DNA of 64,000 nt, from NCBI RefSeq assembly GCF_000826185.2, contig NZ_LN648875.1, forward strand, positions 1,439,853 through 1,503,852. The letters run 5' to 3'. Shown one piece after another: positions 1 through 7,560 of the stretch. The notes under the pieces are model-generated. The model was not told the origin of the DNA. It ran no database searches and saw only the letters and a program-made list of their open reading frames with translations. The first letter of the stretch is position 1, and every line of letters starts with the position of its first letter. The position numbers and the translations under genes are program-made. This DNA is from Microbacterium gorillae (GTDB taxonomy: Bacteria; Actinomycetota; Actinomycetes; Actinomycetales; Microbacteriaceae).

Positions 1-18
1 CCATCATCCCCTCGCCAT

Positions 19-46
19 TCGTCGGCAGCGTCAGATGTGTATAAGA
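19..46 (+). other. Illumina Nextera transposase adapter remnant
   Basis: These 28 bases match the Nextera read-1 transposase adapter, including the mosaic-end core AGATGTGTATAAGA at the right part. The last bases of the usual mosaic end are altered, with GA missing. This is library DNA and not genome, so bases 1 to about 48 should be treated as contaminant or chimeric sequence at a contig end. Confidence 0.93.
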
Positions 47-48
47 CA

Positions 49-117
49 CCGGGCGCGTCCCCGGACCCGACGCCACCCACGTCCGCATCCCCGGCTCCGT
101 CGCCGTCCGCGACGTAG
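49..117 (+). CDS. C-terminal tail of a truncated Pro/Ser/Thr-rich protein
   Basis: The frame reads a Pro/Ser/Ala/Thr-rich stretch ending PAPSPSAT and then TAG at 115-117. Such tails are common at the C-terminus of actinobacterial membrane or secreted proteins. The body of the gene is cut off by the adapter junction, so the protein family cannot be named. The compositional signal could be accidental in high-GC DNA, which keeps confidence low. Confidence 0.3.
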   Translation, partial: PGASPDPTPPTSASPAPSPSAT

Positions 118-210
118 GTTCGGGCCCACTCGGTCCGCCCCGGGCAGTGGTCCGAGTGGGACGCTCGGTGAGGTCCACGACGGGGCTACGGGATGCTCAT
201 TCGAGCAGGC

Positions 211-229
211 GGGGAAAATAGTTTTCCCC
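211..229. repeat. Inverted repeat upstream of dnaB
   Basis: GGGGAAAA and TTTTCCCC are separated by three bases, giving perfect 8-bp arms inside an AT-richer patch. It could be a protein-binding site or the stem of a weak terminator for the truncated gene at 49-117. Function is not known. Confidence 0.5.
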
Positions 230-233
230 CGAA

Positions 234-433
234 TTGTTCACAGGCCCCCGGTGACACGCCCGAACCCTCAACACACACTTCAAGAATATTCGCTCACACC
301 GTGTGAGGGGTGTTTATCACCAGGTCAGAGGCAATAAAAAAGTTGGCGTCGAAGACGTTCTCCCCAGTTTTCCACAGGTCCTGTCCACAGGTGCGGCGGC
401 GTTTCTCGCAATCTCTCCACATGGTTATCCACA
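234..433. promoter_or_regulatory. Cluster of DnaA-box-like sites upstream of dnaB
   Basis: A perfect TTATCCACA box lies at 425-433. Near-matches are TTGTTCACA (234-242), TTTTCCACA (368-376), CTGTCCACA (381-389) and CTCTCCACA (413-421). An A-rich patch (about 332-342) and a 15-bp palindrome (293-307) lie among them. The 9-mers fit the bacterial DnaA box family. dnaA and dnaN are not adjacent, so this is more safely read as DnaA-responsive control of dnaB, or a secondary DnaA-binding locus, than as the chromosomal origin. Confidence 0.55.
293..307. repeat. Perfect 15-bp palindrome in the dnaB upstream region
   Basis: CTCACAC and GTGTGAG flank a single central C. It sits between the outermost DnaA-like box and the A-rich patch and may be an operator or part of the same nucleoprotein region. 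No regulator is recognised. Confidence 0.45.
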
Positions 434-440
434 GGCTGGA

Positions 441-469
441 TTGACCTGCGGGAACCCGGCTCCTAACGT
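441..469 (+). promoter_or_regulatory. Likely sigma-70 promoter of dnaB
   Basis: TTGACC (441-446) and TAACGT (464-469) are spaced by exactly 17 bp, matching the actinobacterial housekeeping consensus. The perfect DnaA box at 425-433 lies immediately upstream, where DnaA binding could influence this promoter. Transcription from here would give a leader of about 150 nt before dnaB. Confidence 0.6.
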
Positions 470-626
470 TGCTGGCGACCCGCGAAGCGCCCCCGCGCGA
501 CCCGCCTGACCGGCGGATGTCGGTGGCTCGTGATGCCATCAGCGCAGGAGCATCCCGGGTCATCAGCGACGGGTTCCCGCCCGTCCGAAGGTCACGCCCG
601 CGCTGCGGGCAGGGGGAGGAGTGCAC

Positions 627-2030
627 GTGTCGATCGCCGACATCTCCGAGGATCGCTACGGAGGTTCTCGCGAGCCCGATCGTGTACCGCCCCACGACCT
701 GCTGGCGGAGCAGTCCACTCTCGGCGGCATGCTGCTGTCGAAGGACGCCGTGGCGGACGTCATCGAGTCGCTGCGCGGCACGGACTTCTACGTCCCCAAG
801 CACGAGGTGATCTACGAGGCGATCCTCTCGCTCTACTCGCACGGTGAGCCCACGGACGTCGTCGCGGTCACGGACGAGCTGATCAAGACCGGCGACCTCC
901 AGCGCGCCGGCGGCGCGGACTACCTGCACACGCTCACCTCGATCGTCCCGACCGCGGCCAACGCCGGGTACTACGCCGGCATCGTCGCCGAACGTGCCCT
1001 GCTGCGTCGCCTGGTGGACGCCGGCACGCGCATCGTCCAGATGGGCTACGCCGGTGAAGGTGATGTCACCGAGTTGGTCAACACCGCGCAGTCCGAGATC
1101 TATGGCGTCACCGGTCAGCAGGCGGCAGAGGACTACGTCCCGCTGACGATCGCGGTGGATGCGGCCCTCGAGGAGATCGAGGCGGCGCGCGGTCGCGACG
1201 GGTCGATGACCGGTGTGCCGACCGGCTTCGCGAAGCTCGATGAGCTGACCAACGGCCTGCACGGCGGCCAGATGATCGTCGTCGCCGCCCGTCCCGCCAT
1301 GGGTAAGTCGACGCTGGCGCTGGACTTCGCGCGGTCCGCCGCCATCGGCAACGACATGCCCACCATCTTCTTCTCCCTCGAGATGGGCCGCGCCGAGATC
1401 GCGATGCGCCTGCTGTCCGCCGAGGGCGGCCTGTATCTGCAGAGCCTCCGCAAGGGCACGCTGGACTCCCGCGACTGGACCGCCGTCGCATCCACCCGCG
1501 GGCGCATCAACGACGCCCCGCTGTACATCGACGACAGCCCGAACATGACGCTCGTCGAGATCCGCGCCAAGTGCCGCCGCCTGAAGCAGCGCGCCGGGCT
1601 CAAGATGGTCGTGATCGACTACCTGCAGCTGATGTCCTCCGGCAAGCGCGTCGAGTCGCGTCAGCAGGAGGTGTCGGAGTTCTCGCGTGCGCTGAAGCTG
1701 CTCGCGAAGGAGCTCCAGGTTCCGGTCATCGCCCTGTCACAGTTGAACCGTGGTGCCGAGGGTCGCCCCGACAAGAAGCCGGCGATCAGCGACCTGCGTG
1801 AGTCCGGCTCGATCGAGCAGGACGCCGACATGGTGATCCTGCTGCACCGCGAGTCGGCCTACGACAAGGAGAACCGTCCGGGCGAGGCCGACCTCATCGT
1901 CGCCAAGCACCGCAACGGCCCGACCGACACGATCACCGTCGCCTTCCAGGGCCACTACTCCCGTTTCGTGGACATGGCCCCCGGCGACATGCCCCCCGGC
2001 CTCCCCGGCGGAGGCGGCGGCTTCGACTGA
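627..2030 (+). CDS. dnaB: Replicative DNA helicase DnaB
   Basis: This is the hexameric replicative helicase that unwinds DNA ahead of the replisome. The N-terminal domain covers about residues 15-120 and is followed by the RecA-like ATPase domain. Walker A reads ARPAMGKS near residue 221, and Walker B reads VVIDYLQLM. The length of 467 aa is normal and no intein interrupts the ATPase domain. GTG at 627 is preferred over the in-frame GTG at 621, because the GGGGGAGGA Shine-Dalgarno at 612-620 directly abuts 621 but sits 6 nt before 627. The protein ends in a short Gly-rich tail. Housekeeping gene; the accessory island starts just downstream. Confidence 0.97.
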   Translation: MSIADISEDRYGGSREPDRVPPHDLLAEQSTLGGMLLSKDAVADVIESLRGTDFYVPKHEVIYEAILSLYSHGEPTDVVAVTDELIKTGDLQRAGGADYLHTLTSIVPTAANAGYYAGIVAERALLRRLVDAGTRIVQMGYAGEGDVTELVNTAQSEIYGVTGQQAAEDYVPLTIAVDAALEEIEAARGRDGSMTGVPTGFAKLDELTNGLHGGQMIVVAARPAMGKSTLALDFARSAAIGNDMPTIFFSLEMGRAEIAMRLLSAEGGLYLQSLRKGTLDSRDWTAVASTRGRINDAPLYIDDSPNMTLVEIRAKCRRLKQRAGLKMVVIDYLQLMSSGKRVESRQQEVSEFSRALKLLAKELQVPVIALSQLNRGAEGRPDKKPAISDLRESGSIEQDADMVILLHRESAYDKENRPGEADLIVAKHRNGPTDTITVAFQGHYSRFVDMAPGDMPPGLPGGGGGFD

Positions 2031-2383
2031 CGTCACCGGAGCCTGGGTCCAACACGTCAGTCACCACGCGGGCGGTGGCAAGCGGTGGAGAGGACGACCG
2101 CCCTCGGTCTCGCGAGCCGAGCCGTTCGTGATGTGGGGCTCGCATCACGATCCTCGAAGCCCATGACGCTCATCCGTCCTGTGCGGGGTGATGCAGCCGT
2201 TCGACCTGCCGACCAGCTGGGCTCCAAATGCGAGTTGGCCGTACTGGGGACTCCCCGGCACAACTGACGGAGGAAATGGCCTCGTGAAGACCTCAGGATC
2301 GGTGAACCTCGGCTTGGGCTCGACACGAACTACTCGGAGCTTCGGTGGACAGTCCGGAACGCGGCGATAGGTGGCGGCGATGA
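2031..2383. other. Non-coding stretch between dnaB and the vsr remnant
   Basis: About 350 bases with short reading frames on both strands and no recognisable protein or RNA. It marks the left boundary of the accessory island. No integrase, tRNA or obvious attachment repeat was found here. Confidence 0.5.
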
Positions 2384-2640
2384 CTAGGTGATCGCCGCCG
2401 GATCTTCGTGCTCCCGAGACCGGAGAGCACGCCAGCCAACTGCGAGACAGCCCAGGCCCCAGTGGTGGGCCAGAAGCATCCGTCGATGAACACGGTGTCC
2501 TTCGGTCGGCGAAACACGGTGTCCTCCCGCCGACGCCCGCCAATCGGGGCGAAATCGACGCGGTATCGCGACCCAGCGGTGCGCAACTGCCACCGCGCTG
2601 CCACCTTTGGTGCGATGTCCTTGGGACGGTTCCCGGGCAC
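2384..2640 (-). pseudogene. vsr: Decayed very-short-patch-repair endonuclease (vsr)
   Basis: Vsr nicks T:G mismatches that arise by deamination of 5-methylcytosine and usually sits beside a C5 methyltransferase. On the minus strand one frame (to about 2470) reads RYRVDFAPIGGRRREDTVF followed by TVFIDGCFW, the Vsr core with its catalytic Asp region. The sequence then shifts frame and resumes as GWRALRSREHEDPAAIT and a stop at 2384, which is the conserved Vsr C-terminus (usually GW.VLR.WEHEDP). About 35 central residues are missing and the Trp before EHED is lost, so the enzyme is inactive. The intact partner methyltransferase is 2.3 kb away. Confidence 0.8.
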
Positions 2641-2814
2641 GGACCGCCGTGCACCCTCGTCACCGGCCCACGGCATTCCAGCGCCGTCACCAAGCAGCAA
2701 ATAGCTGCCGGCGAGGGTGGGCGAGCCCGCGCCCCAGAACTCGCCGATCGGATGCTTTTGTCGTTGGACGCTACTGTTGCTCGCGAGCACTCCGATCGTC
2801 TGGAGGTCCCGCGC

Positions 2815-4806
2815 ATGACTCTTCCTCCCGCAGCTCTGGCCCGACTGGTTCACCCGCTGCGCAGCGCCGCTGCGCTTCCCCGCTCGGCCCGGGACCAGCA
2901 CACCCTGCCGATCGAAGACCGGCCCTGGCAGGTGCACGTCCAGGCGCTCGCCCGCTGCATCACCGCCCTACGGGTCGCAAGCGACATCCCCGATCGAAGC
3001 TTCCATGGGATGCGGGAGCGGATCGACACCCTGCTGAGCGAACGCTCCCGCGCGGCAAACATTCTGCTGTCGCTGGAACCGTTCGACCCGTACGACTCGA
3101 CCCGTGCCGACGAGCTTCTCGACCTCCTCGACCGCCTTCCTGAACAGGTCGCGGCCGTTGTGGAGACCGGCGACGCTGTGCCCGCCGACAGCCTGCGTGC
3201 CCTGGACGACGCGTCCTCCTGGTGGGCCGCTCGCGACACCCGCTGCCCGTCTGGCGGCGCACTGCGCACAGCATTCGATATGCCGCATGACCCGGTCGAC
3301 CCTCGTGGCGTGTTTCGCCCGGAACAGGTACTGCAGCATTACGCGCACCGGGCTGAGCCGCTGCTGCGCCGACTCATTCCACATCTGTTCGCGCTCGGCG
3401 TCCCGCACGTCACCGACGTGCTCGCTGGGATCTCAATCGTCGGGCGGGTGCTGGACTGCGAGGACCCGGTGTTCGCGTACCTCGCGGTGGACATGCTCAC
3501 CCGCAGCCACCTCGCTGCCGACCCCTCCCTGGCAGATCAGGTCTACCAGCAGCTGCGGGCCAGCGAACCAGCCCTGCAGCACACTGAGGAAGGAATCCGC
3601 CGCGCCCTGCACACCGCCGAAACCGCCCGCGACGACATGGAGACCCGCGCGACCGCGGTCGCGAGCGCGTACAAACGGACCGCGGAGGGTCCGTTCCGCC
3701 GGTTCGCTTGGGCGTTGCATTGCCTCCGCGACAGCCGGTGCAGCCGGCCGCCCACCCTCGGACCGTTGCGGGAGCGCCTCATCGCTGACGGCGGGACGCT
3801 GGCGCAGTTGGTGGGCATCATCATCCTGCCCGCTATGCGCAATAGCGAAACCCACGAGTCGCTGGCCTGGGACGGGTTCGCCGAACAATTCCTCACCCCG
3901 GATGGACCCGTCCCGTACGACGACGTGCTCACAGCGCTGATCGTCGGGTTCTCCTTCACCCAGGGCGCCCACGCCGGCCTAGCCGCCCTCCGGGTGCTGC
4001 ACGCCCCGCGCCCCTCCACGGAGCTGCCCTCCTCCGAGGACGACGGCCGAATGCCGACCGCGGACCGCGTTCGCGGGTTCTTTGGCACGAACCGGCTGCT
4101 ACTGGTGGAAGCACGCCTGAACACACCGCACGCCCGGTTCCGGGTGCAGCGGCTCGGCATGACCGACATCAACCCATGCTTTCAGGCGCTGCTGCTCGCC
4201 CGCCGGCTGTTGCCGCGCACCGAATCGTTTGCGGTGAGCAGCGTCGACTCCGACGACCCGCAGGTGACCGTGGACGCCGTGGCGCTGGACGCGGCGATGC
4301 CGGCCTGGGAGTACGCCGTCTCCCACCTGGACCAGATGCCGCTCGGCGCCTTCCTTCCTGCCAACTACTCAGCAAGGCGGCAGCAGGAATCGGCCGCGAC
4401 GGCCACTCGCGCCGTCGCCTGGATCGCCGCCGATGACGCCGTCGGAGTGATCGACGGCAGCCCGCCGACTTGGGACTCTGACATCCGCCGACTGCTCGGC
4501 GTCCGGCTGCAGGTAATCACCACCGCCATCGAGAACACCCGGCGGATCATCCCGGAAGGCACAACCCGTTTGAGCAGCGTCCACCAGTCCGTGCAGCAGC
4601 TGCAGCAATGGATCGACACGGCCCGGCCGGCCGACCCGTGGTCGGCCGACGGGTACCCCGCCCTTCAACGCCTCCGCACGCAATGGAGAGCGTGGGGCCC
4701 TGTGCCCCGGCTGCCATCCATTATGGAAACGCCCGCACCGGACGAGATCAGCGAGGCCCAGCCGAGGCTGCGTGTCGTCGACCCGGGGGACTACCAGAGC
4801 TTCTGA
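2815..4806 (+). CDS. Unknown 663-aa predominantly helical protein, first intact gene of the DISARM-like island
   Basis: I do not recognise a domain. The protein is soluble, without signal peptide or membrane segments, and looks mainly alpha-helical with many Leu/Ala/Arg-rich helices and a few Trp-rich patches. No Walker, HNH, PD-(D/E)XK or PLD motif is evident. ATG 2815 is chosen because GGAGG (2802-2806) lies 8 nt upstream. It ends 95 bp before the methyltransferase gene and runs in the same direction as all five later island genes. Class 2 DISARM loci carry a gene of unknown function (drmE) of broadly similar size, but I cannot show homology by eye. A role in phage sensing or as an effector is inferred from position only. 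Confidence 0.75.
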   Translation: MTLPPAALARLVHPLRSAAALPRSARDQHTLPIEDRPWQVHVQALARCITALRVASDIPDRSFHGMRERIDTLLSERSRAANILLSLEPFDPYDSTRADELLDLLDRLPEQVAAVVETGDAVPADSLRALDDASSWWAARDTRCPSGGALRTAFDMPHDPVDPRGVFRPEQVLQHYAHRAEPLLRRLIPHLFALGVPHVTDVLAGISIVGRVLDCEDPVFAYLAVDMLTRSHLAADPSLADQVYQQLRASEPALQHTEEGIRRALHTAETARDDMETRATAVASAYKRTAEGPFRRFAWALHCLRDSRCSRPPTLGPLRERLIADGGTLAQLVGIIILPAMRNSETHESLAWDGFAEQFLTPDGPVPYDDVLTALIVGFSFTQGAHAGLAALRVLHAPRPSTELPSSEDDGRMPTADRVRGFFGTNRLLLVEARLNTPHARFRVQRLGMTDINPCFQALLLARRLLPRTESFAVSSVDSDDPQVTVDAVALDAAMPAWEYAVSHLDQMPLGAFLPANYSARRQQESAATATRAVAWIAADDAVGVIDGSPPTWDSDIRRLLGVRLQVITTAIENTRRIIPEGTTRLSSVHQSVQQLQQWIDTARPADPWSADGYPALQRLRTQWRAWGPVPRLPSIMETPAPDEISEAQPRLRVVDPGDYQSF

Positions 4807-4889
4807 TCCCGCCCCGGTTGCGCCGCTCGCATCCGGGGGTTGTGGCGCGGCGCGCCCACGATCGTCTCAAGGTGGGTCGCCGATCGGCG

Positions 4890-4895
4890 TAACGT
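4890..4895 (+). promoter_or_regulatory. -10 element for a leaderless methyltransferase transcript
   Basis: TAACGT is followed by 6 nt and then the GTG start at 4902. This is the spacing expected for a transcript that begins at its own start codon. No Shine-Dalgarno sequence precedes the GTG, which supports leaderless initiation. Confidence 0.5.
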
Positions 4896-4901
4896 ACGAG
4901 A

Positions 4902-6329
4902 GTGCCCGCCGACCACTCCACCCTCCGCACCCCAGTCCGGCCGCCGCTGCCCGAAGAAGGACCAGTCCTGAACGTGGTGGACCTGTTCAGCGGATGCGGC
5001 GGGCTCAGCCTCGGCCTCGAACAGGCCGCCACCGCCGCTGGCTGCCGCCCCGGATCACCCTCGCCCTCGCCTTCGAAGCTGCCGCCACCGCCGCGGTCAC
5101 GGGCAACTTTCCCCATGCCCACGCTGTGGCCGTCGCCGCGGGGTCTGGGGGCCTGGGAGTGGTTTAAAGGAGACAGTCCTGACGGGGGGGGCCCTGTCCG
5201 GGGGAGGGGGGGGCCCCGCCCGGGCCCCGAACGGCCCCCCCCCGCCGCTGGCTGCCGCCTCGGCATCACCCTCGCCGTCGACTTCGAAGCTGCCGCCACC
5301 GCCGTGTTCACGGACAACTTTCCCGATGCCAACGCTGTGACTGCCGCCGTGGAGTCCTACTTCGACGGCGACCTCGGTGCCCCGGCCACCCCGATCGAGC
5401 AGGCGACCGCTCTAGCCCACCCCGGCACAGCGATACTGATGGGCGGCCCGCCCTGCCAAGGGCACAGCAACCTCAACAACATCACCCGTCGACGCGACCC
5501 GAAGAACGTGCTGTACGCACGAATGGCGCGCGCGGCCGAGATCCTCCAGCCCGCATTCGTGATCATCGAGAACGTGCCCTCAGTACGCCGCGACACCGAT
5601 CAGGTCGTGCAGCGCACTATCGAGCACTTGGAGGGCCTGGACTACACCGTCGCCACGGGCATCGTCAGTCTCCACGACCTCGGCGTCGCGCAGAGCCGGC
5701 GCCGACACATCCTGTTCGCCTCCGCCGACCCTGCCGCGCCCGCGCCGACCCTGCTGAACAGCTTGCTCGGTAACACCGCCGCGACCGGGCGCACCCTACG
5801 CTGGGCGATCGAAGACCTCGCCGACCTCGCCGCCCCTACCGGCTACGATCGCGCCCCGGTCCCCAACGACACCAACCTCACCCGCATGCAATACCTGCTC
5901 GACAACGACGAGTACGACCTGCCCCCGCACCTGCGACCGCTGTGCCACCAGTCCGCGCATTCCTACAAATCCATGTACGGGCGGCTGAACTGGGAGCTAC
6001 CGGCGCAGACCATCACCAGCGGGTTCGGCAGCATCGGGCAGGGGCGGTACATGCACCCCGACCAGACCCGCGCGCTCACCGCCCACGAAGCGGCCCGCAT
6101 CCAGGGGTTCCCCGACTACTTCAGCTTCACCGCCGTCACCGGCCGCGGTGCGCTTGCCACCATGATCGGCAACGCCGTCCCCCCAGCGCTGATGCGCGAA
6201 CTGGGCGCACTGCTGCTACCCGTACTCGCTGCTGCCGCCGGCGCTGCGGCCGAGCCAGTCGTCCTCGCGCCAGCGGTTCCCGCTGCCCCCGCAGCAGCGG
6301 CGCGGGCGCGAGGGCTCGTTCCCGCCTGA
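4902..6329 (+). CDS. C5-cytosine DNA methyltransferase (DISARM DrmMII-like), with a 70-residue degenerate insertion
   Basis: It transfers a methyl group from S-adenosylmethionine to cytosine C5 in DNA. Motif I is DLFSGCGGLSLGL (residues 27-39), motif IV is GGPPCQGHS with catalytic Cys185, motif VI is ENVPS (223-227), motif VIII is QSRRRH (264-269), and the last motif is MIGNAVPPAL. Residues about 47-116 are foreign to the family: a second, degraded copy of the preceding 210 bp with long G and C runs. Removing it gives a normal protein of about 405 aa. In the island it probably marks host DNA as self, as DrmMII does in class 2 DISARM. As assembled, the insertion splits motif I from the next beta-strand (LGITLAVDFEA), so activity of the literal sequence is doubtful. 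Confidence 0.9.
   Translation: MPADHSTLRTPVRPPLPEEGPVLNVVDLFSGCGGLSLGLEQAATAAGCRPGSPSPSPSKLPPPPRSRATFPMPTLWPSPRGLGAWEWFKGDSPDGGGPVRGRGGPRPGPERPPPAAGCRLGITLAVDFEAAATAVFTDNFPDANAVTAAVESYFDGDLGAPATPIEQATALAHPGTAILMGGPPCQGHSNLNNITRRRDPKNVLYARMARAAEILQPAFVIIENVPSVRRDTDQVVQRTIEHLEGLDYTVATGIVSLHDLGVAQSRRRHILFASADPAAPAPTLLNSLLGNTAATGRTLRWAIEDLADLAAPTGYDRAPVPNDTNLTRMQYLLDNDEYDLPPHLRPLCHQSAHSYKSMYGRLNWELPAQTITSGFGSIGQGRYMHPDQTRALTAHEAARIQGFPDYFSFTAVTGRGALATMIGNAVPPALMRELGALLLPVLAAAAGAAAEPVVLAPAVPAAPAAAARARGLVPA
4956..5356. repeat. 210-bp degenerate tandem duplication inside the methyltransferase gene
   Basis: The block starting near 4956 recurs at an offset of 210-211 bp. CAGTCCTG occurs at 4963 and 5174, GCTGCCGCC at 5041 and 5251, and CACGCTGTG/AACGCTGTG at about 5121/5331. 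The first half of copy 2 (5174-5245) is reduced to G and C runs. The second half of copy 1 is frameshifted relative to copy 2. The intact coding halves are therefore split between the copies. This pattern suggests poor-quality reads duplicated during assembly rather than evolved DNA. Confidence 0.85.
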
Positions 6330-6392
6330 CCGTTCGGGGCAATACTCACGGGGCCGCAGGCGCCGCTGCGCACCCATGTCGGCCGCGACCCC

Positions 6393-6398
6393 TAGAGT
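6393..6398 (+). promoter_or_regulatory. -10 element for a leaderless sigma-factor transcript
   Basis: TAGAGT ends 6 nt before the GTG at 6405, and no Shine-Dalgarno sequence precedes that start. It suggests that the sigma gene, and perhaps the helicase genes after it, have their own promoter separate from the methyltransferase. Confidence 0.45.
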
Positions 6399-6404
6399 GA
6401 AGAC

Positions 6405-7547
6405 GTGGGGGCAAAATCAGTCGACGAGTGCGTGGAGGACGCCGTCGCCGACCGGGAACGACAGGGCTTCCTGCACCTGTCTGACCTGCAGCGCCTCATC
6501 GACCAGCACCGGTTGGACGGCCAGCAAACCGCCGCCGTGTTCACCGCGCTGCGGAACCTCGGCGTCCTCGCCGACGACGACAACGAGGTCGACCTGCCCA
6601 CCGCCGTCTCGCCCACCGGAACCAGCACCGGGCGAGACACCGTCGGACTGATGCTGCGCTCGGCGGGACGGATGAAACTGCTCACCGCGGACGAAGAAGT
6701 GTTGCTCGGACGGCGGATCAGCATCGGACAGCGGATCCTCACCGCCGACCCGCGCCCAACCCCGGGCAGCGACGAAGCCCGTCAGGTAGAAGACGCTCGC
6801 CGCGCCCACGACCAGCTTGTGCTCGCTAATCTGCGGCTGGTGGTCTCTATCGCCCGCCGCTACCGGCCGCACGGCATGGACCTGGCCGACCTCATCCAGG
6901 AGGGAACCCTCGGGCTGATGCGCGCAGCGGACAAGTTCGACCACACGCTCGGCTACAAGTTCTCCACCTACGCGACCTGGTGGATCCGGCAGGCCATCCA
7001 GCGGGGACTGGCCGACCGGGGCCGGCTGGTCCGGCTGCCGGTGCACGTCAACGAGAAACTGGCCCGCGTCACCGCGGCCCGCGAACGGCTGCAGTCCGCC
7101 CTGGACCGCGACCCCACCCCCGAGGAGATCGCCACCGACCTCGGCATGGACCCCGGCGATGTGCGCGGACTGCTGGACGCCGCCCGGGAACCGGTCAGCA
7201 TCGACCAGCGGATCGGGGAGGACGAGGACACCGACCTCGGGGATCTGCTGAACCTGTACGCCGAGGACGTCGCCGACGAAGTGATCCGCACCATCGTCCG
7301 CGACCAGATCCGGCGCGTCCTGGACGAGATCGACGAGGCGCACACTGCGTCCGCCAAAGGCGCCAACGCACACGCCGTGCAAATGCTGAAGCTGCGGTAC
7401 GGGCTGGACGACGACCGCGAACGCACCCTCGAGGAGATCGGCGACGCGTTCGGCGTCACCCGGGAGCGGGCCCGCCAGATCCTCAATAAGATCCTCGCCT
7501 CGCCCCGGCTGCGCGCCTCGCTCAGCCCGCTGACCGAAACCGAATGA
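6405..7547 (+). CDS. RpoD-like (group 2) sigma-70 factor embedded in the DISARM-like island
   Basis: The protein looks like a complete sigma-70 factor. Residues 1-65 form an acidic region 1.1-like segment. Region 1.2 follows at about 77-115 and region 2 at about 136-205, with LIQEGTLGLMRAADKFD and the -10-reading helix YKFSTYATWWIRQAIQR. Region 3 is at about 205-285, and region 4 has the helix-turn-helix TLEEIGDAFGVTRERARQIL. All key stretches appear intact, so it should bind core RNA polymerase. It lies 75 bp after the methyltransferase and 13 bp before drmA, in the same direction. Sigma factors are not part of described DISARM, so it may switch on the nuclease genes during infection or simply be a cargo regulator. 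The role is inference; the family call is secure. Confidence 0.9.
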   Translation: MGAKSVDECVEDAVADRERQGFLHLSDLQRLIDQHRLDGQQTAAVFTALRNLGVLADDDNEVDLPTAVSPTGTSTGRDTVGLMLRSAGRMKLLTADEEVLLGRRISIGQRILTADPRPTPGSDEARQVEDARRAHDQLVLANLRLVVSIARRYRPHGMDLADLIQEGTLGLMRAADKFDHTLGYKFSTYATWWIRQAIQRGLADRGRLVRLPVHVNEKLARVTAARERLQSALDRDPTPEEIATDLGMDPGDVRGLLDAAREPVSIDQRIGEDEDTDLGDLLNLYAEDVADEVIRTIVRDQIRRVLDEIDEAHTASAKGANAHAVQMLKLRYGLDDDRERTLEEIGDAFGVTRERARQILNKILASPRLRASLSPLTETE

Positions 7548-7560
7548 CACGGACCCGCAC

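Noticed and set aside
35-337. Arg/Pro-rich reading frame at the contig start
   Set aside because: It begins inside the adapter and has high-GC shadow composition with no family resemblance.
234-433. Chromosomal origin oriC
   Set aside because: dnaA, dnaN, recF and gyrase genes are absent nearby, and the box count is low for an actinobacterial origin.
2293-2937. Single intact 214-aa minus-strand gene covering the vsr region
   Set aside because: Only the Vsr-core part is family-like; the rest is noise, and the true Vsr C-terminus lies in another frame.
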